Assembly (NCBI GenBank): GCA_043763605.1
Contig: JAYULM010000186.1
Span: 1-14,498 of the forward strand
Source: JACMIU01 sp043763605
GTDB lineage: Bacteria > Armatimonadota > Armatimonadia > Armatimonadales > Armatimonadaceae
Direction of reading: 5' to 3'
Length of the DNA: 14,498 bases
Part shown: positions 1-5,891 of the stretch, piece by piece
Layout of the letters: every line of letters starts with the position of its first letter
How positions within the stretch are numbered: position 1 is the stretch's first letter
Notes under the pieces: generated by a model
The model's database searches: none
Told to the model about the DNA's origin: nothing
The model's input: only the letters and a program-made list of their open reading frames with translations
Position numbers and translations under genes: made by a program

Positions 1-940
1 CCGATCTCCCTTCCAGGGTGTTGAGGCATTCCCCACTCGGAACATCCCACAGGCGGATCGTGTTGTCATGCGATCCCGACGCCAGCAACCGATTGTCGGA
101 ACTCAGTGCCAAGGACGTAACTGGTTCAGTGTGCCCTTCCAGGGTGTTGAGGCATTCCCCACTCGGAACATCCCACAGGCGAATCGTGTTGTCACTTGAT
201 CCCGACGCCAGCAACCGATTGTCGGAACTCAGTGCCAAGGACCAAACCGCGCTACTATGCCCTTCCAGGGTGTTGAGGCACTTCCCGCTCGGAACATCCC
301 ACAGGCGGATCGTGTTGTCACCTGATCCCGACGCCAGCAACCGATTGTCGGAACTCAGTGCCAAGGACCAAACCGATTCGGTATGCGCTTCAATCACTCG
401 AACCCCGGTTTCTTCTTTATTGCTTCCCGTTCGCAGTTTCGATTCATCCAAAAGGGGGTTAACCGGTTGGTGCGAGGCAGTTAGCGGCACGGTATTGGAT
501 TTGTCCTCCGCTGTTCCTTGCTCGGCATCGTCGGGGCGGCACGTTTCTAATAGTCGAGGATATTCCGCGTCCCGCACCCCGGCGACCTCCCGCCAGTCCA
601 GCCATAGAAACTGCGCCAGAGTGATCGGCAATTTGCAATCGTCCAGGCGGAGGGGGATGAAACGGCGGTCGCGGTTGTTCGGGTCGCGGAAGATGAACGA
701 GTTTTGCTCGAACGCGCCCCATTCCGACGCGAAGAAATTCTCGCTCCAGAGTAGCAACAGCACCCGCGACCGCTCCAGCCCGTTGCTGACTTTGAGCGGG
801 ATGCTGTCGCCCAGTTTGATGACCCATTCGTCCAGCCAGACCCGGATACCGTCAGCGCGGAGTCGTTCGGCGAGTGCGCGGACCACCGGCTTGTCCTTTG
901 AACTGTGCGAAAGAAAAACGTCGTAATCGAAAGTGTCCAT
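1..940 (-). CDS. TIR domain / WD40-repeat protein, 3' end beyond window (partial)
   Basis: Reading the minus strand from ATG at 940-938 gives 313 codons with no stop, so the C-terminus lies outside the window. Residues 5-135 form a TIR domain: box 1 is FDYDVFLSHSSKDK, followed by GIRVWLDEW (31-39) and ERSRVLLLLWSENF (56-69). W74 and E78 in SEWGAFE match the Trp and catalytic-type Glu of TIR NADases. A polar linker (about 136-180) leads to WD40 repeats of exactly 42 residues from H186, each ending in IRLWDVPSG. An SD-like GGGAAAGAG precedes the ATG. Known for the family: TIR domains make or hydrolyse NAD-derived molecules or mediate assembly, and WD40 propellers act as sensors, so TIR-WD40 fusions are thought to serve in biological conflict. 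That role is inference here. The plus-strand open frame over this region (18-926) is its shadow. Partners may lie to the left. Confidence 0.9.
   Translation of the reverse strand, partial: MDTFDYDVFLSHSSKDKPVVRALAERLRADGIRVWLDEWVIKLGDSIPLKVSNGLERSRVLLLLWSENFFASEWGAFEQNSFIFRDPNNRDRRFIPLRLDDCKLPITLAQFLWLDWREVAGVRDAEYPRLLETCRPDDAEQGTAEDKSNTVPLTASHQPVNPLLDESKLRTGSNKEETGVRVIEAHTESVWSLALSSDNRLLASGSGDNTIRLWDVPSGKCLNTLEGHSSAVWSLALSSDNRLLASGSSDNTIRLWDVPSGECLNTLEGHTEPVTSLALSSDNRLLASGSHDNTIRLWDVPSGECLNTLEGRS
8..385 (-). repeat. three tandem 126-bp WD40-encoding repeats
   Basis: Three in-frame units lie at 260-385, 134-259 and 8-133, each exactly 126 bp (42 residues). They are nearly identical in DNA, including silent positions. 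Most differences fall in the codons just after the starting His (TES, SSA, TEP), at W/W/T, at one residue in the loop before DNTIRLW (G, S, H), and at K/E/E. The array continues past the left edge. The pattern implies recent duplication or homogenisation by recombination. The variable codons lie in loops expected on one face of the propeller. Confidence 0.95.
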
Positions 941-962
941 GATCTCTTTCCCAGCCTGCCTC

Positions 963-992
963 ATTTAACACAATTTCGCCGTCGTTTGTCAA
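963..992 (-). promoter_or_regulatory. promoter of the TIR-WD40 gene
   Basis: On the minus strand there is a perfect -35 TTGACA (992-987), an 18-bp spacer and TTAAAT (968-963, 4 of 6 matches to TATAAT). Transcription would start around 956, about 16 nt before the ATG at 940. It is divergent from the sucC promoter, 36 bp away. No operator was recognised between them. Confidence 0.6.
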
Positions 993-1028
993 CGCCATGC
1001 ACCGGCGAAAATCCCCACACGCCAAACG

Positions 1029-1058
1029 TTGCAAAAAACGCCCGGTTCTTGCTACAAT
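1029..1058 (+). promoter_or_regulatory. promoter of sucC
   Basis: TTGCAA (1029-1034), an 18-bp spacer and TACAAT (1053-1058) form a sigma-70-type promoter. The start would be near 1065, leaving a leader of about 50 nt before the sucC ATG at 1117. Its position also argues against a sucC start at 997, upstream of the promoter. Confidence 0.6.
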
Positions 1059-1116
1059 AGCGCGGCTTGAACGGTGCGGACGTTTCCCCGCAAGCCGCGA
1101 AAGATTTTTTACGCGC

Positions 1117-2277
1117 ATGAAGTTACAAGAGTTTCAGGGCAAAGCATTGTTAGCGAAATACGGCGTCCCGGTCCCCAGGAACCAGGTCGCCGCCACGCCG
1201 GACGAAGTGTTAGCGGCGGCGAACGCCATCGGCGGTAGAGTCGTCGTCAAGGCGCAGGTCTTAGCGGGCGGTCGTGGTAAAGCGGGCGGCGTGAAAGTCG
1301 TCGATAACGCCGACGCCGCGAAAGCGTTCGCCGAATCGATTTTAGGGAAAGAGTTGTACTTCGCGCAGGCGCAGTCGAACCTCCGAATCGAGAACGTGTT
1401 GGTCGAGGAAGCGTTGCCCATCGCAAAAGAGTATTACATCGGTATCACTACCGACCGCAACTCGCAGCGCAACGTTTTCATCGTTTCGTCGCAGGGCGGC
1501 ATGGACATCGAGGAAGTCGCCGAATCGCACCCCGACGCCATCGGGCGGTTCGCGGTAGACCCGTTCATCGGACTGCGCGACTTCGACATCCGGCAACTCG
1601 CCAAAGACGGCGGCATCCCGAACGACGAAGTCGGCAAATTAGCCCCGTTCCTGAAGACCCTCTATAAAGCGTACATCGAAGGCGACGCCTCGCTCGCCGA
1701 GATCAACCCACTGGTCGTCACCACCGACGGCACGTTTATCGCGGGCGACGCCAAGATCGTGATCGACGAAGCGGCGTTGTTCCGCCACCCCGAGTTCGCC
1801 GCGTACGCGGAAACGTCGGAAGAAACCGACGAGTACGAAAAGGAAGCCAAGCGGCGCGGTATCAATAACTACGTCCACCTGTCCGGCAATATCGGCATCA
1901 TCGGGAACGGCGCGGGCTTGGTCATGGGTACGATGGATGAAGTGAAACGCGCGGGCGGTGAACCTGCGAACTTCCTCGACATCGGCGGCGGTGCGAAGGC
2001 GGAACTGGTTCGAAACAGCCTCGATGTCGTTCTGTCCGACCCGGCTGTCAAGGGGATTATGATCAACATCTTCGGCGGCATCACACGCGGCGACGAAGTG
2101 GCGCGGGGCATCATTGAAGGCACGAAGACACTGAACATCCAGGTTCCCATCGTAGTACGTCTCGCGGGGACGAACGCGGAAGAAGGTCTGGCACTGCTGA
2201 AGGACACCGACCTGATCCCGGCGGCGACGATGCAGGAAGCCGCGCAGAAGATCGTCTCTCTCGTCGGGAACGACTGA
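1117..2277 (+). CDS. sucC: succinyl-CoA synthetase (ADP-forming) subunit beta
   Basis: This is the nucleotide-binding subunit of the TCA-cycle enzyme that interconverts succinyl-CoA and succinate with formation of ATP or GTP; it acts in the cytoplasm with SucD. The 386-residue product matches the usual length of about 388. Residues 1-230 are an ATP-grasp domain with the glycine-rich loop GGRGKAGGVK (51-60), VEEALPIAKEYYIGI (96-110) and SLAEINPLV (192-200). The C-terminal CoA-ligase-type domain carries GNIGIIGNGAGLVMGT (257-272) and INIFGGITRGDEVARGI (316-332). The frame stays open to 997, but the family N-terminus MKLQEFQGKALLAKYG starts at the ATG at 1117. The alpha subunit follows after a small inserted gene, which is unusual because sucC and sucD are normally adjacent. 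Confidence 0.97.
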   Translation: MKLQEFQGKALLAKYGVPVPRNQVAATPDEVLAAANAIGGRVVVKAQVLAGGRGKAGGVKVVDNADAAKAFAESILGKELYFAQAQSNLRIENVLVEEALPIAKEYYIGITTDRNSQRNVFIVSSQGGMDIEEVAESHPDAIGRFAVDPFIGLRDFDIRQLAKDGGIPNDEVGKLAPFLKTLYKAYIEGDASLAEINPLVVTTDGTFIAGDAKIVIDEAALFRHPEFAAYAETSEETDEYEKEAKRRGINNYVHLSGNIGIIGNGAGLVMGTMDEVKRAGGEPANFLDIGGGAKAELVRNSLDVVLSDPAVKGIMINIFGGITRGDEVARGIIEGTKTLNIQVPIVVRLAGTNAEEGLALLKDTDLIPAATMQEAAQKIVSLVGND

Positions 2278-2394
2278 GTTTCTGTCCTTTACGCAACCGA
2301 ACTGGTGTCGGTGAACTTTTGAATGCGGAACAAACAGGGGTGGTGGGCGGTTTTCGCGGTACCAGAAGCCACCCGAATGGATCATTTTACTTTC

Positions 2395-2431
2395 GCCGTT
2401 CGTCCGAATGATTTCGAACGGACGATGCGGC
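2395..2431. other. interrupted hairpin in the sucC downstream region
   Basis: TCGTCCG (2400-2406) pairs with CGGACGA (2419-2425) over a 12-nt loop. An outer GCCG/CGGC pair (2395-2398 and 2428-2431) follows after a 1/2-nt bulge. It sits 118 bp after the sucC stop. No U-run follows, so it could be an attenuating or processing hairpin rather than a classic terminator. The remainder of the 264-bp gap (2278-2541) holds the dyad at 2445-2472 and nothing else recognised. Confidence 0.35.
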
Positions 2432-2444
2432 GGGACAATTTTCA

Positions 2445-2472
2445 CGTGTTCGTCGGGATAAAATCGAACACG
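2445..2472. promoter_or_regulatory. 8-bp dyad overlapping a -10-like TAAAAT
   Basis: CGTGTTCG (2445-2452) and CGAACACG (2465-2472) are perfect inverted repeats with a 12-nt centre. The centre contains TAAAAT (2459-2464), which resembles a -10 box. No good -35 lies 16-18 bp upstream. It is about 70 bp before the DUF4177 gene. It could be an operator over a weak internal promoter, or an RNA hairpin. The symmetry is seen; the role is inferred. Confidence 0.35.
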
Positions 2473-2541
2473 GAAAGCACGGCACCATGAACTTGGCGTC
2501 CGAATAGGCGCGTCAAACTACCGAAACGAGGATTATCTATT

Positions 2542-2751
2542 ATGGCAACTTACGAATACAAAGTACTGACCTCCACCGAAATGGAAGAGGACGAAGAAAC
2601 TGCCCTGAACCGCCTCGGCGCGGAAGGCTACGAATTAGTCTCCGTCACCGTCTCACAAATGACCTACGTCGAAACCAGCGACGAAGAAGAAGACGAAGGC
2701 GAAGAGTACACCGAAGATGTAGTCACCTACTACTTCAAGAAATCCAAATGA
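2542..2751 (+). CDS. small DUF4177-like protein between sucC and sucD
   Basis: A 69-residue acidic protein. It begins YEYKVL (4-9), continues LNRLGAEGYELVSVTV (23-38) and ends in VVTYYFKKSK. This order of YEYKV, LNxLGxEGxELV and a terminal YYFKK strand is characteristic of the short DUF4177 family, whose biochemical role is not established. Between the core and the last strand lies an acidic insert rich in Asp and Glu (about 46-58). There is no signal peptide or membrane segment. CGAGGA (2527-2532) is a fair ribosome binding site 9 nt before the ATG. It lies in the same direction as sucC and sucD and may be co-transcribed, but nothing links it to succinyl-CoA synthetase. The next feature, a heptamer repeat, begins right after its stop. 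Confidence 0.85.
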   Translation: MATYEYKVLTSTEMEEDEETALNRLGAEGYELVSVTVSQMTYVETSDEEEDEGEEYTEDVVTYYFKKSK

Positions 2752-2752
2752 G

Positions 2753-2867
2753 TGATCAGTGGTTAGTGGTTAGTGGTCAGGGGGGGCGAGTCGTGAGCCG
2801 TGGGGCTTGACGAAAACTGCCTTCTTTCTTCACTGACCACTGACCACTATCCACTAACCACTAACCA
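2753..2867. repeat. heptamer tandem repeats in inverted arrangement
   Basis: Left block 2753-2780: four 7-bp units TGATCAG, TGGTTAG, TGGTTAG, TGGTCAG. Right block 2833-2867: five units CTGACCA, CTGACCA, CTATCCA, CTAACCA, CTAACCA. The right block is the reverse complement of the left pattern, so they can pair in several registers around a 52-nt spacer. The left block starts 1 nt after the DUF4177 stop, and the right block ends 2 nt before the sucD ATG. An in-frame TAA at 2855-2857 inside the right block fixes the sucD start. Similar short tandem heptamers are known in cyanobacteria as STRR-type repeats. Confidence 0.9.
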
Positions 2868-2869
2868 AA

Positions 2870-3754
2870 ATGAGCATACTTCTTGACGAGAATACGCGGG
2901 TCGTCGTTTCCGGGATCACCGGGCGCGAGGGTTCGTTCCACACCGGGCAAATGATCGCCTACGGGACGCAGGTCGTCGCGGGCGTCGTTCCGGGCAAAGG
3001 TGGGCAAACCACCGAACACGGCGTTCCTGTTTTCGATACGGTGAAAGAAGCCGTGGAAAAAACCGGCGCGAACGCCCACTTTATTGTTGTTCCCCCCAAA
3101 TTCGCGGCGGATGCCATCATCGAGGGCGCGGCGGCGGGCGTCGGTCTGATCGTCTGTATCACGGAGTTTATCCCCGTGCAGGAGATGATCATGGCGACGC
3201 GATACGTAGCGACCAAACCCGGTTGCCGCCTGATCGGTCCGAACTGCCCCGGAGTGTTGTCGGTCGGCAAGGGCAAGATCGGGATCATCCCCGCGTCGTC
3301 GTTCGCGCCCGGTCCGGTCGGCGTGGTGTCGCGATCCGGCACCCTGTGCTACGAGATCGTGGACGCTCTGACCCGCGCCGGAATCGGTCAAACCACGGCG
3401 GTCGGTATCGGCGGCGACCCGATCTTAGGCTCGACGTTCGTGGATATTTTGCCGCTTTTCGAGAACGACCCGGAAACGAAAGTGATCGTGATGGTCGGCG
3501 AGATCGGTGGATCGGACGAAGAGATCGCCGCCGAGTACGCGAAGACGCTGAAAAAGCCGATCATCGGCTTCATCGGCGGACGTTCCGCGCCTCCCGGCAA
3601 GCGCATGGGACACGCGGGTGCCATCGTGTCGGGCACGTCCGGCTCCGCGCAGGGCAAAGTGGACGCCCTGAACGCGGCGGGAATCCCGGTCGCCGACTCG
3701 TCCTCGGACATTCCCGGATTAGTCAGAGCCGCTCTCGCCAAAGCAGGGGCTTGA
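2870..3754 (+). CDS. sucD: succinyl-CoA synthetase (ADP-forming) subunit alpha
   Basis: This CoA-binding and phosphohistidine-carrying subunit forms the active enzyme with SucC. The product has 294 residues, the usual length. The N-terminus has the CoA-binding Rossmann signature ITGREGSFHTGQMIAYGT (16-33). LIGPNCPGVLSVGKGKIG (121-138) and VVSRSGTLCYEI (152-163) follow. The active-site His is H248 in GKRMGHAGAIVSG (243-255). The start is fixed because an in-frame stop lies at 2855-2857 and the family N-terminus begins here. No Shine-Dalgarno is visible: the upstream bases are the pyrimidine/A-rich heptamer repeat, so translation may be weak, coupled or repeat-dependent. A perfect hairpin follows the stop. 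Confidence 0.97.
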   Translation: MSILLDENTRVVVSGITGREGSFHTGQMIAYGTQVVAGVVPGKGGQTTEHGVPVFDTVKEAVEKTGANAHFIVVPPKFAADAIIEGAAAGVGLIVCITEFIPVQEMIMATRYVATKPGCRLIGPNCPGVLSVGKGKIGIIPASSFAPGPVGVVSRSGTLCYEIVDALTRAGIGQTTAVGIGGDPILGSTFVDILPLFENDPETKVIVMVGEIGGSDEEIAAEYAKTLKKPIIGFIGGRSAPPGKRMGHAGAIVSGTSGSAQGKVDALNAAGIPVADSSSDIPGLVRAALAKAGA

Positions 3755-3770
3755 CGCCCGGGCGGGCGAT

Positions 3771-3798
3771 ATGGCGCATCGTGGATTCGATGCGCCAT
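3771..3798 (+). terminator. hairpin after sucD
   Basis: ATGGCGCATCG (3771-3781) and CGATGCGCCAT (3788-3798) form a perfect 11-bp stem with a 6-nt loop, 16 nt after the sucD stop. There is no T-run immediately after it, so termination is likely but not classic. It separates the suc genes from the dioxygenase gene. Confidence 0.5.
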
Positions 3799-3840
3799 CG
3801 GTAGCCCTGTATCCAGATTTCTGTCCGAAAATCTCCTTTG

Positions 3841-4548
3841 ATGGAAAATTTTGAACGTGAAGGGTTCGCCATCATCCCCGATGTTTTGCCACTGGTTCTC
3901 CTTTCCGAACTTCAGGGTGCCTTCGCCGCGCCGCTCACCGGCGGCGCGGGCGGGATTCGCAACGTCTTGTCCGCCTACCCGGTCGTGCGGCGGGCGGCGA
4001 GTTCGGACGCGGTTCGCGCGTTGCTGTCCGCCGCGATGGGCGGGGAGCCAGTCGCCGTGCGCGGCATTCTGTTCGACAAGACCACGGAACCGGGCGGGGC
4101 GAACTGGAAGGTGCCGTATCATCAGGATCGGAGCATCGCGGTCCGTGAGCGACCGGCGGGGGTGATTCCGGGCTTCGACGTATGGTCGGTGAAGGAAGGT
4201 GTCCCGCACGTCCAGCCGCCGCGCGACCTGCTCGAACGGCTCGTCACCGTGCGCCTGCACCTCGACCCGTGCGAGGCGGACCGGGGCGCGCTTCGCGTTC
4301 TGCCGGGCACACACCGACTCGGGATTTTGACGGCGGACGAGATAGCGGGGTGCCGCGCCGCGACCCCCGAGACGGTCTGCGCGGTCCCCGAGGGTGGGGC
4401 ACTGGTCTTCCGCCCTCTCCTGCTTCATGCCTCCTCGCCTGTGACGCGCCCCAATGCGCGGCGGCGGGTTCTTCACCTCGGATTCGCCCCGGCGGACATG
4501 ATATTGCCGCCGGGGATCACATGGTTCGAGGAGATCCATTGCCGGTAA
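3841..4548 (+). CDS. phytanoyl-CoA dioxygenase (PhyH)-family Fe(II)/2-oxoglutarate oxygenase
   Basis: A 235-residue protein with the double-stranded beta-helix layout of PhyH-family non-haem iron oxygenases. The metal triad is visible: H94 and D96 in VPYHQDRS, and the distal H196 in RPLLLHASSP. Arginines at 203 and 207-209 in the following strand are candidates to hold the 2-oxoglutarate carboxylate. GALRVLPGTHRLG (149-161) is the usual strand-loop before the distal His, and the N-terminus FEREGFAIIPDVL is typical of the family. The family hydroxylates varied small molecules and lipids, so the substrate cannot be named. A TTG at 3838 directly precedes the chosen ATG; no clear Shine-Dalgarno helps decide. 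There is no signal peptide. The prenyl synthase gene follows 151 bp later, so a shared pathway is possible but unproven. A long open frame on the opposite strand (3388-4539) is its shadow. Confidence 0.85.
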   Translation: MENFEREGFAIIPDVLPLVLLSELQGAFAAPLTGGAGGIRNVLSAYPVVRRAASSDAVRALLSAAMGGEPVAVRGILFDKTTEPGGANWKVPYHQDRSIAVRERPAGVIPGFDVWSVKEGVPHVQPPRDLLERLVTVRLHLDPCEADRGALRVLPGTHRLGILTADEIAGCRAATPETVCAVPEGGALVFRPLLLHASSPVTRPNARRRVLHLGFAPADMILPPGITWFEEIHCR

Positions 4549-4598
4549 AATCCGCGAACTAAATGGTAGAGACCGGTGTTAGCATGAGCATACCAAAT

Positions 4599-4627
4599 GT
4601 CAGTGCAATGAAATGTTGGGCACTGAC
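4599..4627. promoter_or_regulatory. perfect 8-bp inverted repeat between the dioxygenase and prenyl-synthase genes
   Basis: GTCAGTGC (4599-4606) and GCACTGAC (4620-4627) are separated by 13 nt. It lies 51 bp after one stop and 72 bp before the next start, in an A/T-richer gap, and is followed by TATAAC (4631-4636), which resembles a -10 element. It could be an operator for the downstream gene or a weak terminator (no T-run). Nothing else was recognised in 4549-4699 apart from a TAGGA (4688-4692) that may serve as the downstream ribosome binding site. Confidence 0.35.
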
Positions 4628-4699
4628 GGGTATAACAATAGTGCGTTACAACCGGAACGGTAGTGGTTCCGATGGTGGAACGGGAGTAGGATCGGTTTT

Positions 4700-5707
4700 A
4701 TGCAGGTGCTAACGGGTTTTCGGGGCAAGGTTCAGGAGGTTTGGTCGGCGGCAACGAACTTTCTGCCGCATCCCAGAGAGGTGCAGGTGGCGCGGCAGGA
4801 CGAAGGCAATTTTTCCCTCCTTCGCGAGTCCGACGCCGTTGCGCCGGGGCTTGCCGCCGCCTACGAACACTGCCGCAAAATCAATGCGCACTACGGCAAA
4901 ACGTACTATTTCTCCTCCGATTTTTTCCCTGCTTCCGTGCGCCCCGCTGTTCACGCCCTGTATGCCTGGGTGCGCTACCCGGACGAATGGGTGGATAACC
5001 CGAACGGTTTGACCGTGCCCGAACAAGCCGACAAACTCCGGCAGTGGCAGGACGCGACCGCCGACGCGATCAAGACCGGATCGTCGGATCACCCCGTACT
5101 CGCCGCTTGGGCGGACGCGGCGCGACGGCACGAAGTCCCGGCGCAGTATATGCGCGATTTTCTGGGTGCGATGGAAATGGACCTGACGGTTTCCCGCTAC
5201 GAGACATTCGCCGATTTGCAGAAATATACGTACGGCTCGGCGAGCGTGGTCGGCTTGATGATGTGCCACCTGGTCGGGTGCAACGACCCGGCGAGTGTCC
5301 CGCATGCCACCGCCCTCGGCGTGGGGATGCAACTGACGAACTTCCTGCGCGACGTGGGCGAAGACTACACCGGGCGGGGGCGTATATACCTGCCGCTCGA
5401 AGATATGTCCCGCTTCGGGGTCACGGAAGACGACATCCGGCGCGGGGTCGTCAACGAAAACATCGTCGCCCTGCTACGGTTCGAGATCGCTCGTACGCGC
5501 GAAATCTACGAACACGCTGACGCCGGGGTCCGTTATTTACCGCGCTACGCACAACTACCGGTGCGTCTCGCTCGCGTCCTGTATTCGCGCATCCTGGACA
5601 AAATCGAGCAGAACCGCTACGACGTTTTCACGAAGCGCGCCCGCGTCCCGACGTGGGAGAAGTTAGTGACCCTGGCGGTCGAACAACAACGGTCTTTCGG
5701 ACCGTGA
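4700..5707 (+). CDS. squalene/phytoene synthase-family protein (trans-isoprenyl diphosphate synthase, head-to-head)
   Basis: A 335-residue cytoplasmic or membrane-associated all-helical enzyme. Enzymes of this family condense two prenyl diphosphates head to head, giving phytoene, squalene or a C30 carotenoid precursor. Both Mg-diphosphate-binding motifs are present: D95-E-W-V-D99 in the first (RYPDEWVD, after YAWV) and D218-V-G-E-D222 in the second (NFLRDVGEDYTGRGRIYLP). The YGSASVVGLMMC helix (178-189) is also typical. The first motif is DExxD rather than the common DDxxD. An N-terminal extension of about 50 residues precedes the core. No desaturase, second synthase copy or cyclase gene is in the window, so C30 versus C40 cannot be decided. 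The last codons and the stop lie inside the left arm of a long palindromic element. Confidence 0.9.
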   Translation: MQVLTGFRGKVQEVWSAATNFLPHPREVQVARQDEGNFSLLRESDAVAPGLAAAYEHCRKINAHYGKTYYFSSDFFPASVRPAVHALYAWVRYPDEWVDNPNGLTVPEQADKLRQWQDATADAIKTGSSDHPVLAAWADAARRHEVPAQYMRDFLGAMEMDLTVSRYETFADLQKYTYGSASVVGLMMCHLVGCNDPASVPHATALGVGMQLTNFLRDVGEDYTGRGRIYLPLEDMSRFGVTEDDIRRGVVNENIVALLRFEIARTREIYEHADAGVRYLPRYAQLPVRLARVLYSRILDKIEQNRYDVFTKRARVPTWEKLVTLAVEQQRSFGP

Positions 5708-5832
5708 ACGGTTCCGCTTTGCGCCTTCGGCGGACGCACCGGTTGCGGAAGAGCCTGTAGCGTCGCGCTACTATCTCCCCCGCTCGCAGAGCGTCCGCCG
5801 AAGGCGCAAAGCGGAACCGTTCACGGTCCGAA
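5696..5832. repeat. long palindromic element, copy 1 (perfect 42-bp inverted repeat)
   Basis: Arms 5696-5737 and 5791-5832 are exact reverse complements over 42 bp, separated by 53 nt. The spacer holds its own small hairpin (GTAGCG 5757-5762, CGCTAC 5766-5771). The left arm includes the last two sense codons and the stop of the prenyl-synthase gene. The arm aligns without gaps to copy 2 from CGGAC onward, sharing GGTTCCG and GCCTTCGGC at the same offsets (about 27 of 40 positions). It would also act as a strong transcript-end hairpin. Confidence 0.9.
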
Positions 5833-5845
5833 CCCACGTTCCCGT

Positions 5846-5874
5846 TTGCCTCTATTGCCGTTGCGCCGTACACT
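5846..5874 (+). promoter_or_regulatory. promoter of proB
   Basis: TTGCCT (5846-5851), a 17-bp spacer and TACACT (5869-5874). The start would be near 5881, only about 11 nt before the proB ATG, so the mRNA would have a very short leader. It begins 14 bp after palindromic copy 1. Confidence 0.5.
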
Positions 5875-5891
5875 GATCGCAGACAAAGTGT

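Noticed and set aside
8..385. Regular repeats as a CRISPR array
   Set aside because: The 126-bp units are contiguous, in frame and encode WD40 blades; there are no spacers.
18..926. Long plus-strand open frame of 302 codons with internal repeats
   Set aside because: It is the complement of the TIR-WD40 gene. The minus strand shows real TIR and WD40 motifs; the plus-strand translation resembles nothing.
997..1116. Forty-codon N-terminal extension of sucC
   Set aside because: The family N-terminus begins at the ATG at 1117, the extension is basic and unrelated, and it would overlap the predicted promoter.
3388..4539. 383-codon minus-strand open frame over sucD and the dioxygenase gene
   Set aside because: Antisense shadow of two well-supported plus-strand genes, with arginine/proline-rich translation typical of GC-rich shadows.
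1117..5707. Frequent TTA leucine codons followed by G in GC-rich genes as a regulatory signal
   Set aside because: CTC and CTG before G are also present in the same genes, so no exclusive rule holds.
5708..5891. Small RNA gene in the palindromic gap
   Set aside because: The symmetry is explained by the long palindrome family; no separate promoter plus terminator for an RNA was seen inside it.
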